A stretch of DNA of 64,000 bases from Spirochaetia bacterium UBA5763 (lineage in GTDB: Bacteria; Spirochaetota; UBA4802; UBA5550), in assembly GCA_002418835.1 (NCBI GenBank), contig DIEX01000034.1, positions 282,182 through 346,181 of the forward strand, given 5' to 3'. The notes below the pieces were generated by a model, which saw only the letters and a list, made by a program, of their open reading frames with translations, was not told where the DNA came from and searched no databases. Numbering within the stretch: position 1 is the first letter of the stretch; each line of letters starts with the position of its first letter. A program made the translations under genes and the position numbers. Below, piece by piece: positions 17,595 through 26,013 of the stretch.

Positions 17595-18413
17595 ATGAAA
17601 GTGAAAACATTTCTAATATCATTATTCATGTTGCTGTCAGTATCAGGAGCCATGGCGTATGACTGGAACTCTGCCGGTATGACTCTGAAGGAATCCGGAA
17701 CAACTGAAGATGAGAATTTTTTAATACTGGCAGACAGAAGCTCAAATGAGATCAAGGTAAGATTTCAGGGTGAACTCAGTGATGCATGGGCCGATGCGGT
17801 TGTAAATCTGAATAAAAAATTCAGGACATGGACATACATGAAGGTCGGGAAACTCGATTTTTATGTTAATGGAAATACCCTGGATATACTTGTAATCCCT
17901 TCATCTTTTAATTATAAAGGGATGGACTTTGTACCTCATATTCCCGCAGGGATGACTTTTATTTATGACTATGATCTCAGATATAACTTCAGGGTAACGA
18001 AGAACGATTTTTTTCTCAGAATAAATGACAGGTTTATCGATGAATCATTTCTATGCCAGAGAATGAAAGAGGCCATTGATGATCCCGTAGGATACATGAA
18101 GAAAAGAGAGCCTGAGTATTTCCTTCGAAAGCTCAATGAACTTGAGGAGGCACAGGCTAAGACACAAAAGGAATCAGTCGAAAATTTTAACAGGCTTGTA
18201 AATGCTGTTATGTACTTTCAAAACAGCGGATTTCTCGGATTCGGGAATAACCCTGTGAAACCCCAGGTGATTAAAAGGGTTGTTGAACTGAGAACTGCTG
18301 ATCCGAAAATTACTAAAGAAAAAATTAAAGCACAGCTTGAAACTGAAAAGATGGAAGTGAAGGATAAAGAGATAACACTGATCCTGAATATCTTTTATAA
18401 TGAGTTTGAATAA
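17595..18413 (+). CDS. Exported protein of unknown function
   Basis: The signal peptide (about 20 residues, cut after GAMA) is followed by about 250 residues without a recognised domain; the C-terminal third is helical and charged. It lies seven bases after the coiled-coil gene and four bases before the exonuclease gene, so it belongs to the same operon. A TTG six bases upstream is an alternative start. Its position after a periplasmic coiled-coil protein suggests an envelope role, which is inference. Confidence 0.6.
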   Translation: MKVKTFLISLFMLLSVSGAMAYDWNSAGMTLKESGTTEDENFLILADRSSNEIKVRFQGELSDAWADAVVNLNKKFRTWTYMKVGKLDFYVNGNTLDILVIPSSFNYKGMDFVPHIPAGMTFIYDYDLRYNFRVTKNDFFLRINDRFIDESFLCQRMKEAIDDPVGYMKKREPEYFLRKLNELEEAQAKTQKESVENFNRLVNAVMYFQNSGFLGFGNNPVKPQVIKRVVELRTADPKITKEKIKAQLETEKMEVKDKEITLILNIFYNEFE

Positions 18414-18416
18414 AAA

Positions 18417-19190
18417 ATGCTCATAGCCAGTTTTAACTGCAACTCGGTGCGGGCGAGAATGCCCGTACTGAAGAGATGGCTTGCGGATACCTCCCCCGAT
18501 TTTCTCTGTCTCCAGGAGACCAAGGTTGTTGATGGCGATTTTCCTGTTGATGAGTTTCTTGAAAGCGGCTATAACTCTGTATTCATGGGTGAGAAGTCCT
18601 ATAACGGTGTTGCGATTATTTCAAAAACGAAGCCTGACTCAGTATTCCACGGTTTTGACGGAAAGGGGAGTGACGAAGGTACAAGGCTTATCGCTGTAAA
18701 ATCAGGGAAGATTAACATTGTAAACACATATATTCCTCAGGGTACAGCCCCCGATTCAGAGAAGTTCCAGTATAAACTCCATTGGTTTGAAAGGATAAAG
18801 GAGTTATTTGATTCCCGTTATAAAAAAAGCGACATATTGATATGGGTGGGGGATTTCAATGTTGCTCCGGAGCCCATTGATGTTCATAATCCTAAAAGGC
18901 TTCTCGGCAGCGTGGGCTATCACCCTGAGGAGCATAGAGCTCTTGCCTCAGTGAAGGAGTGGGGATTCACTGACATCTTCAGAAAGCATACTCCTGATGG
19001 TGGTAATTATTCATTCTGGGATTACCGGGTAAAGGATGGAGTGGCAAGGGGCCTCGGCTGGAGAGTTGATCATATCTGGGGAACATCAAAGGCTTCTGAT
19101 AAATCTGTAAGATCATGGATTGATGTTGAACCGAGATTGTGGGAAAAACCTTCTGATCATACTCCTATCCTCGCTGAGTTTAATTTCTAA
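18417..19190 (+). CDS. xth: Exodeoxyribonuclease III family AP endonuclease
   Basis: The endonuclease/exonuclease/phosphatase fold is complete at 257 residues: FNCNSVRAR (N-terminal Asn), CLQETK (Glu34 metal ligand), WVGDFNVAP (catalytic Asp and Asn) and PSDHTPILAEF (catalytic His). It should cleave DNA at abasic sites and degrade 3' ends during base-excision repair. It has no export signal. It is the fourth gene in a run otherwise made of envelope and signalling genes, separated from its neighbours by only a few bases. Confidence 0.9.
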   Translation: MLIASFNCNSVRARMPVLKRWLADTSPDFLCLQETKVVDGDFPVDEFLESGYNSVFMGEKSYNGVAIISKTKPDSVFHGFDGKGSDEGTRLIAVKSGKINIVNTYIPQGTAPDSEKFQYKLHWFERIKELFDSRYKKSDILIWVGDFNVAPEPIDVHNPKRLLGSVGYHPEEHRALASVKEWGFTDIFRKHTPDGGNYSFWDYRVKDGVARGLGWRVDHIWGTSKASDKSVRSWIDVEPRLWEKPSDHTPILAEFNF

Positions 19191-19210
19191 CCGGAAAGAA
19201 TAATACCAGC

Positions 19211-19759
19211 ATGTTCCGCTTTTTAAAAATCCTTATTTTTATTGTAATGATTGTATCTCCTGCAATACTTTTCTCACAGATAAATTCTCCTGTTGTTGAT
19301 GATGTTCCTGACGTTGAGTTTAATAAATCGGAAACCATCGAAAAATTTAAAGCTTCTGTTACCATTTATGGTAAGGGTGCCGCAAATGGAGAGATTATTC
19401 TGAATGCGGGCGCTTCAATAAATCCTTCAGAAGACAGAGGAAGGATTTATACTTTCAGCGACATCAGCCGCATAACTGTTGTGAAATGGTCCGTGCAGCG
19501 GAAAGGTTCAGGCTGGATTTTTTATCCTGACAGATATGAGATTGTTTTAAAGAATAAAACAGTGATACAGCATGATGGTAATCTCGGATTTTTTAACAGG
19601 ATAAGGTTTATCAGTAGCGAGGGGCGCGAGAGCACTCTTTTTACATATTTTTATGATTATTTCAGAAACGGGAAATGGATAAACACAGGTGCTGTCGGAG
19701 AGAAAACTCCTCCCTCAAAACCTGCGGCCGGGACTTTGTATATTATTGAATTGAAGTGA
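19211..19759 (+). CDS. Exported protein of unknown function
   Basis: A strong N-terminal signal peptide (about 1-23, ending near ILFSQ) precedes about 160 residues rich in beta strands, with TVIQHDGNLGFFNRIRF near 120. No family was recognised. It is the last gene of the cyclase operon, and its 3' end overlaps the convergent hydrolase gene by 17 bases. Confidence 0.6.
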   Translation: MFRFLKILIFIVMIVSPAILFSQINSPVVDDVPDVEFNKSETIEKFKASVTIYGKGAANGEIILNAGASINPSEDRGRIYTFSDISRITVVKWSVQRKGSGWIFYPDRYEIVLKNKTVIQHDGNLGFFNRIRFISSEGRESTLFTYFYDYFRNGKWINTGAVGEKTPPSKPAAGTLYIIELK

Positions 19760-20516
19760 GAAACTCCTCCAGAGAGCTGTTGAAAGACTCGCTCTCCTCG
19801 AAAAAAGGGATATGTCCTTTGCTGTCAAATATAACAAGCTTTGCACCTGGTATACTGTTCTGCATCTCTGCAGTGAGTTCAGCGGAGATCATGCTGTCGC
19901 ATCTGTTCGCGAGTAGCAGAACAGGAATATCTATTTCTCCAAGAATCCCGGTATGATCGATGTTCATGCATATTCTCAAATCCTCTGTGATTATGGACTC
20001 CTCCTCGTTATCAATACTCTTCTTTGCTGCAAGGATGAAGATTCCGGCTTTTTTAAAAAATATAGCTGAGAGCATTTCATCGAAAAATTTTCTGAAATCA
20101 TTAATTGAACGCTCAACCATATCCATTGTGACAGGTATCCTGGGCGCTGTGGATATCAGTATAAGAGCCCGGATTCTGTGATGATTGTTTTTATAGTGTT
20201 CAATGCAGACTGCCCCCCCCATGGAATGTCCGGCAAGTATGTAGCTTCCGATATTCTCCTTCCTCACCACCTGCTCGATGCTTCTGCTGTACACTGAAAG
20301 GGATAACGCTCCTGTTTTGCGGGATCTGCCATGTCCGGGGAGATCAATTGCTATGACCCTGAAGAAGCTTCCAAAATACTTCAACTGGTTGTGAAAAAAC
20401 CTGGAATCCGCTGCAAGGCCGTGGACAAATATGATTGCAGGGCTGTTTTCTGTCCCGCTTGTCCTGTAATAGATTTTAGTGCTGTCAGATTCTATGTAAT
20501 TCAAAGTTATTCCCAT
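19743..20516 (-). CDS. Alpha/beta-fold hydrolase
   Basis: The alpha/beta hydrolase fold is clear: oxyanion-hole FVHGL, IDLPGHGRS, the nucleophile elbow AGHSMGG (Ser98), an acid in ANRCDSMI (near 209) and the catalytic histidine in KGHIPFFEE (near 236), in a 257-residue protein of normal family size. It is probably a cytoplasmic esterase or related enzyme; substrate specificity cannot be read from the sequence. Confidence 0.85.
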   Translation of the reverse strand: MGITLNYIESDSTKIYYRTSGTENSPAIIFVHGLAADSRFFHNQLKYFGSFFRVIAIDLPGHGRSRKTGALSLSVYSRSIEQVVRKENIGSYILAGHSMGGAVCIEHYKNNHHRIRALILISTAPRIPVTMDMVERSINDFRKFFDEMLSAIFFKKAGIFILAAKKSIDNEEESIITEDLRICMNIDHTGILGEIDIPVLLLANRCDSMISAELTAEMQNSIPGAKLVIFDSKGHIPFFEESESFNSSLEEFLTSIQ

Positions 20517-20795
20517 GAAGATGATTTTATAAATCTTCGAATATTATATCAATATTATTATTCAGGTATTGTTAAGATTTTCTTAAAAAAAGGTAAAATA
20601 TCTGATTGCGGTTTTGTCTTTTGTTTCTGCCGGTACCGCCGGATAGATTTTAACCGGTTTTTAATTTTTTTAATACAGAACCGGGATTTGCCAATCCGAT
20701 GTATTAATTAACTGAAAATTTAATGTCGATTAAGCATCAGTATTTTTATATCTTTAATATAAAGTTTTATCGATTGCATGATATATTCTTTATGC

Positions 20796-20824
20796 TTGAC
20801 ATATACTGTTTTTTTTGATTAAAA
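20796..20824 (+). promoter_or_regulatory. Candidate promoter for the second cyclase
   Basis: TTGACA and TTAAAA are separated by 17 bases, ending about 42 bases before the cyclase ATG. The -10 box matches consensus at four of six positions. The rest of the 350-base gap from 20517 is AT-rich; apart from short CCGG-containing stretches near 20630-20690, nothing was seen in it. Confidence 0.45.
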
Positions 20825-20866
20825 TTTGTATTACAACTAATAAATAAGACCGGGTTGGATAGTGAT

Positions 20867-22771
20867 ATGACAGTTGATGAAAAGGGATTTAAGAAGCAAT
20901 TCGGATTTTTCTCTCGTCTGAAGATCCGTTCAAAACTGATTTCAATTATATCAATAATAATCATTACCTCTCTTGCTGTAATGATCTCTCTTGCTACAAT
21001 CTTTTTTAAGAAGGATAATGAGGTCAGGGTAAAGGAGAGCAACTTCACTATATCGCAGGTTATTGCTGCCAAAACTGAATCTGATTTTACAGCGATTGTT
21101 GAAAAGCTGAACATTATGGCAACAACCATGCTTCAGGAATTTAAAACTGAGCAGCAGAAAAGAATGTTTACTGACCTGTTCTTTACGAATGACAAAGATT
21201 TTCTTTATGTCGGTATCGGGACACCCGGTAAAAACGGGGAACTTGAAATAAAGAGGTTTATATATAATGACAGGTTTTTTAAAGACAATTCCGTTGATTA
21301 CAAACTCCCCGTTCAGGTTAATGAAGAGAACAGGGATAAATATAAACGCTCCTTTAATGATGAGGCTGTTGTACATAATGTTTCTGCAAAATTCGGTTCT
21401 CCTGTAATTGCTGTTACATTTCCGTTTCAGAGGGGCGCAAATGAAACTGTAAGTTCAATAGTGGTGGGGTACATCAGGCTCAATAAAATTCTGAAATCCT
21501 TCAGCAAATCCGGTATAACTGATACATTTATGATAAATGGCGAAGGGGATGTTCTTGCTCACCCCGATACAAAACTTATTCTGGGGCATGTGAACCTGAT
21601 TAATCTTCCGATTGTTGACATGATGATGAAAAGTAAACTGGACAACGGGCAGACCAGGTATAAGAATGAAGCCGGAATATTCCATCTCGGATCTTTCAAA
21701 AAGATCGGGTTCAGCGGTATAGGAGTGGTAAGTTCCGTATCAGAAGACCTTGCGCTGCAGGAGGTTTATAATATCCAGAGAAGGAACATCTATATTACTG
21801 TGATAGTTCTTAATCTTGCGATACTTATTGTTTATTTTTTCAGTAAATCGCTCACGAATCCGATTACCGCGCTTCTTGGAGCAACTAAGGAGATTGAGGC
21901 CGGTAACTTTCAGGTCGGTATAAAACCTTCAACAGGGGATGAAATCGGAATGCTCACCGAGTCCTTCGTTGATATGGGACGCGGACTTGAGGAGAGGGAG
22001 AGGATGAAGGATGCCTTTGGCAAGTTCGTTAACAAGGAGATTGCTGAGCAGGTACTTAGAGGTGAAATCAAGCTCGGTGGTGAGAGGAAGAAGGCAACAG
22101 TATTCTTTTCTGATATAAGATCCTTTACTGCTATTTCTGAAAAGCTTGAGCCGGAAGAAGTTGTTGAATTCTTAAACCAGTATATGACACGAATGGTTAA
22201 CTGCGTGAACGATACTTTCGGTGTTGTTGATAAATATATAGGTGATGCAGTAATGGCAGTATGGGGCGCTCCGGTTTCTCACGGCAATGACACAGAAAAT
22301 GCGATTAACGGCGCGCTCATGATGAGAAAGGAACTTATTGAATTCAACAAGGGGAGGGGGGATGACAAGCATCCGATAATCAAGATCGGATGCGGAATCA
22401 ATACCGGCCCTGTGCTTGCCGGCCAGATCGGTTCCATGGAAAGGATGGAGTATACAGTTATCGGCGATGCTGTTAACCTCGCTTCAAGAATTGAATCTCT
22501 TAATAAACCTTTTGGAACAGATGTACTTATATCTTCAGATACGTATCATGAAGTGAAAGATATATTTAACGTGGAGCCCATGCAGAAGATAAAGGTCAAA
22601 GGGAAGTCGGAGCCGCAGCAGATATACGCTGTGCTTGGCAGGAAGGATGACCCATCTGCTCCGAAAACTCTTGAAGATATGAGAAAGCTTGTGGGCATTG
22701 ATATGAAAGGGAAATGTTCAGAAGAAGTCGGTGATGAAGGTGAAGTGAAGTATGAAATTATTGAGGGGTGA
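20867..22771 (+). CDS. Adenylate cyclase with periplasmic sensor and HAMP
   Basis: A transmembrane helix near 21-46, a periplasmic Cache-like sensor of about 260 residues, a second helix near 309-326, HAMP (about 327-385), and a class III cyclase domain (about 405-605) are visible. Catalytic motifs are complete: FSDIRSFT, DKYIGDAVMAVWG with the adenine-selecting lysine four residues before the metal Asp, and VIGDAVNLASR. It should make cAMP in response to an outside ligand. The ATG has TTGGAT upstream; a TTG at 20867 minus 12 is weaker. The gene overlaps the FecR/PQQ gene by 20 bases. Confidence 0.9.
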   Translation: MTVDEKGFKKQFGFFSRLKIRSKLISIISIIIITSLAVMISLATIFFKKDNEVRVKESNFTISQVIAAKTESDFTAIVEKLNIMATTMLQEFKTEQQKRMFTDLFFTNDKDFLYVGIGTPGKNGELEIKRFIYNDRFFKDNSVDYKLPVQVNEENRDKYKRSFNDEAVVHNVSAKFGSPVIAVTFPFQRGANETVSSIVVGYIRLNKILKSFSKSGITDTFMINGEGDVLAHPDTKLILGHVNLINLPIVDMMMKSKLDNGQTRYKNEAGIFHLGSFKKIGFSGIGVVSSVSEDLALQEVYNIQRRNIYITVIVLNLAILIVYFFSKSLTNPITALLGATKEIEAGNFQVGIKPSTGDEIGMLTESFVDMGRGLEERERMKDAFGKFVNKEIAEQVLRGEIKLGGERKKATVFFSDIRSFTAISEKLEPEEVVEFLNQYMTRMVNCVNDTFGVVDKYIGDAVMAVWGAPVSHGNDTENAINGALMMRKELIEFNKGRGDDKHPIIKIGCGINTGPVLAGQIGSMERMEYTVIGDAVNLASRIESLNKPFGTDVLISSDTYHEVKDIFNVEPMQKIKVKGKSEPQQIYAVLGRKDDPSAPKTLEDMRKLVGIDMKGKCSEEVGDEGEVKYEIIEG

Positions 22772-25757
22772 TATAATAGTATCTGCCGGAAGCGCTCTGA
22801 TTATTTCAGCCAGTTCGGCGCTTCTATACGCTGATTTTACAAGGAAGATTGACGCAGGTGATCTAAAGCAGATAGGTACTATAACATTCAAGAGGGAAGT
22901 TGCCCAGAGGAAATACCAGGCCCAGGTTGTATGGGAGGAGGTTGAGCAGAACTTTCCGGTATTTAACAATGACTCTATACGAACATCCGAACTGTCAGAA
23001 GCCGTGATACATCTTAATGACGGTACAGACATAAATGTTGATGAAAACAGCATGATAATGCTTTCCTCCCTGGAAAATGCTATAAATATTAATTTCGAAC
23101 ATGGTTCAATTTCAGCAAACAGGAGCGGAATAAGCGGAACAGATATCTCCGCCATAAATATAAAATCAATGGACGCCACTGTATCTATTGACAAAGGTAA
23201 TATTCAGCTTACTCAACTTGATAATCAGGAGCTTGATCTCACCGTATCAGAAGGCCAGGCTAAAGTTAAGGATGCAAAAGGCGAGACACTTGTGAAAGTT
23301 AACGAGAAAGCCCTTATATCATCCGACAGGCAGGAGACAAAAATTGTTCAGATCAGTTTTAATCTGAAAGCTCCTTCGCCTAACAGGTATATAGTGAGCG
23401 ATGCCCCGAAAACTGATGTTTCATTTGAATGGGGTGTTGAAGGGAAATTCAGGAATATTACATGGGAAATAAGCAGTGACAGGACATTCGCAAAGCTTCT
23501 GCGAAGTATAAAGGTTACTGGTGAAAACAGGGTCTCATACAATCTGGAAGAGGGGGTATGGTTCTGGAGGATCTCTGCAATCAATCAGGAAACAGGTAAA
23601 AGCGAATACAGTGATACAGCAAAATTTAATATACTCTATAAAAAGCCCCCCAGAATTATTGCACCTCTTGCTGAGGAAATTATAACTCACACAGCGGCAT
23701 TTAATGCCGTGTCATTCAAATGGATAGATCCTGATAACACCACTGACTATACTCTTGAAATATCACCTGATAAGGATTTTACAACAATTCTCAGAAGTGT
23801 TAAAACGCCATTGAATGATATTGCTGTTGATAATATTAATCCGGGGCGTTATTTCTGCCGGATTAAAAGCGCTCTCAACATCGGCGGAGAGGTCTTTGTA
23901 AAAAACAGCAGTACTGTTTCATTTGTCGTAGAAAAGGGTAAAGAGATCTCTCCTGTTAAACTTCTTTCCCCTGCAAAAGGGAGTAAAATTGATCAGGAAC
24001 TTCTCAAGGGGAGGGGGCTTGTCCTGACATGGAATAGTGATCCGGTTTTTACATCGTATGATGTTGAGATATCCGGAAATCCGGATTTCACTGATATTAT
24101 AAAAAAAGAAAGGAGAACTGTCAACTTCTTCGAAATGACAGGTACTCCGGACGAGGGTACATATTACTGGCGTGTACAGGGTGTAATATCCGGAACAGAA
24201 AAAGTACCATTCTCCGAGGCCGGTAATTTTGCAGTAACAGTTAAAGAAGTCCTTGCTCTTGTATCACCATCGGGCGATGAAGAGATAAAGATTCCCGCTG
24301 ACAGAAAAGATAACAGTGTAAGATTTGTATGGAAGAGAGTAAGTGTTCCGGGAACTTTCAGCGTTCATTTCGCAGATAATCCTGAGTTTACAAAAGCAAG
24401 GATTCTGAATTTCAGAAATGAGAATGAAGGCCAGATATCCATTCCTGCATCGGGTGAATATTTCTGGCGGGTTACTCTTTCTGATCAAAAGGGCAGAGAA
24501 ATTATGCGGAGTGAAACCGGAAAGTTTACTGCGTCTGTTGAAAAGCCTGTAGAAGTTGAAAAAACACTTATTGTTGTCAGGGCTCCTGTCCAGGGCGCAA
24601 AGATATATATAAATTCAGCATTCAAAGGTTACGGATCAGTCAGTGCCGAGGTTACACCTGAAAAGAATATAACTGTCAGAATCACTGCGCAGGATTTCAG
24701 GGAGTATACATCAACCGTTAAAGTTGAAGAGGGTAAGACTCTTACTGTGTCCCCGACAATGGAAAAAACAAAACAGCTTGAACGGGTCAAATGGGTAAGC
24801 TCACTCGCTTCACCTCTCAGTTCTGCTCCGGTTTATTATAAAGACAGAATAATCACCTGCTCGGAGAATGGTTCCTTCACTGTCTTAAGCAGCAGCGGAA
24901 ATGTAATAGTAACAAAAAAGGTTGCGTCAAGAATTGAGTCAAGACCGGTAATTCATGAAAATGCAGTATATATTGTTGATGTTGACGGTAATCTCTATTC
25001 AATTGAGATTAATAGCGGGAAGCTTAACTGGAAAGTTAAAGCAGGCGGGCCTCTCCTTTTCAGATCTGAACCCCTCGTGACAAAGGACCGGATATTTCTT
25101 GCAACAGGTTACGGTTTTGTTGAAGCCTATGACCATGCAGGCAGAAAACTCTGGTCTACTAATCTGGATGAAGCAATCTACAACTCTCTGCAGGTCGCCG
25201 GGCGTAATCTGATAATTGCAACTGATGAATTAAAATTATATGCACTTGATTCAAAGGACGGCGACACAGTATGGTCTACACCTATAGATGAAAAGGTCAT
25301 TACCCAGGCTCCACTTATTCACAACAAGCATATCTATTTCGGCTGCTATTCAGGTATATTCTACTCGATAACTGTTGATGACGGGGATATAGTCTGGACA
25401 TATAAAACTGACGGGGCAATTTATTCATCGCCCTCATTATATGAAAAGAGCATTCTTTTCGGATCTGAGGACGGCTTTATCTATTCTCTGGAGGATACAT
25501 CAGGAAAACTTCTCTGGAAATTTAAGACAGGGGGAGCAGTTACAGTGAGCCCGCTGCTTGCTTTCGGTAATGTGATAGTTGCTGATGACAGGACTGTATT
25601 TGCCCTCAATCCCGGGAAAGGAACCCTGGTTTGGCAGAATACATTCGCAAGCGATATAAAGACCTCACCTGTTTTTGCCGGAGATACGGTTTTATTGGGT
25701 CTTGAGAACGGAGATGTTGTATCAGTGAGGAATACTCTGATCCAGGTGGTTAAATGA
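22752..25757 (+). CDS. Multidomain FecR / Fn3-like / PEGA / PQQ-propeller envelope protein
   Basis: An N-terminal hydrophobic segment (about 8-27) should export or anchor this 1001-residue protein. A FecR-type domain spans about 60-190 (LNDGTDINVDENSMI, ISANRSGI). Residues about 220-590 hold several Fn3-like repeats marked by EISxDxxF and WRI or WRV strands. A PEGA domain (about 602-670) contains APVQGAKIYINSAFKGYG. The rest (about 680-1001) is a PQQ-like eight-bladed propeller with repeated GxLxW turns such as SGKLNWKV, GDTVWSTP, GDIVWTYK, GKLLWKFK and GTLVWQN. It starts inside the cyclase gene, so it is coupled to it and may sense or organise the cell envelope. Confidence 0.8.
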   Translation: MKLLRGDIIVSAGSALIISASSALLYADFTRKIDAGDLKQIGTITFKREVAQRKYQAQVVWEEVEQNFPVFNNDSIRTSELSEAVIHLNDGTDINVDENSMIMLSSLENAININFEHGSISANRSGISGTDISAINIKSMDATVSIDKGNIQLTQLDNQELDLTVSEGQAKVKDAKGETLVKVNEKALISSDRQETKIVQISFNLKAPSPNRYIVSDAPKTDVSFEWGVEGKFRNITWEISSDRTFAKLLRSIKVTGENRVSYNLEEGVWFWRISAINQETGKSEYSDTAKFNILYKKPPRIIAPLAEEIITHTAAFNAVSFKWIDPDNTTDYTLEISPDKDFTTILRSVKTPLNDIAVDNINPGRYFCRIKSALNIGGEVFVKNSSTVSFVVEKGKEISPVKLLSPAKGSKIDQELLKGRGLVLTWNSDPVFTSYDVEISGNPDFTDIIKKERRTVNFFEMTGTPDEGTYYWRVQGVISGTEKVPFSEAGNFAVTVKEVLALVSPSGDEEIKIPADRKDNSVRFVWKRVSVPGTFSVHFADNPEFTKARILNFRNENEGQISIPASGEYFWRVTLSDQKGREIMRSETGKFTASVEKPVEVEKTLIVVRAPVQGAKIYINSAFKGYGSVSAEVTPEKNITVRITAQDFREYTSTVKVEEGKTLTVSPTMEKTKQLERVKWVSSLASPLSSAPVYYKDRIITCSENGSFTVLSSSGNVIVTKKVASRIESRPVIHENAVYIVDVDGNLYSIEINSGKLNWKVKAGGPLLFRSEPLVTKDRIFLATGYGFVEAYDHAGRKLWSTNLDEAIYNSLQVAGRNLIIATDELKLYALDSKDGDTVWSTPIDEKVITQAPLIHNKHIYFGCYSGIFYSITVDDGDIVWTYKTDGAIYSSPSLYEKSILFGSEDGFIYSLEDTSGKLLWKFKTGGAVTVSPLLAFGNVIVADDRTVFALNPGKGTLVWQNTFASDIKTSPVFAGDTVLLGLENGDVVSVRNTLIQVVK

Positions 25758-25830
25758 CACTTTAAGAAAAATACCTGATAAAGTGTAAAGTCGCAAAGAA
25801 ATTTATTTAAATTATTAATATTGACTATAA

Positions 25831-25863
25831 AAGGGGTTCCGAAGAATGTGGAGCCTCTTTTTT
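25831..25863 (+). terminator. Intrinsic terminator after the cyclase-FecR operon
   Basis: AAGGGGTTCC pairs with GGAGCCTCTT (two G-U pairs) around a nine-base loop and is followed by a run of seven T. A second perfect eight-base inverted repeat, ACACTTTA and TAAAGTGT, lies just after the stop at 25757-25786 without a T-run. The remaining sequence up to dnaE shows nothing else. Confidence 0.7.
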
Positions 25864-26013
25864 GTTGTTGATCGCCATCTTTTTTTAAAATTAATACTTG
25901 AAATTATGTCTCCTTCATTTCTTCATACAGAAGTTAATATTTTGCGGCTGCCGCTGCTGAACTACGGCATGGCAGTATTTTCTGATTTCTAATCTCATTA
26001 CCTGGTTTTTTAA

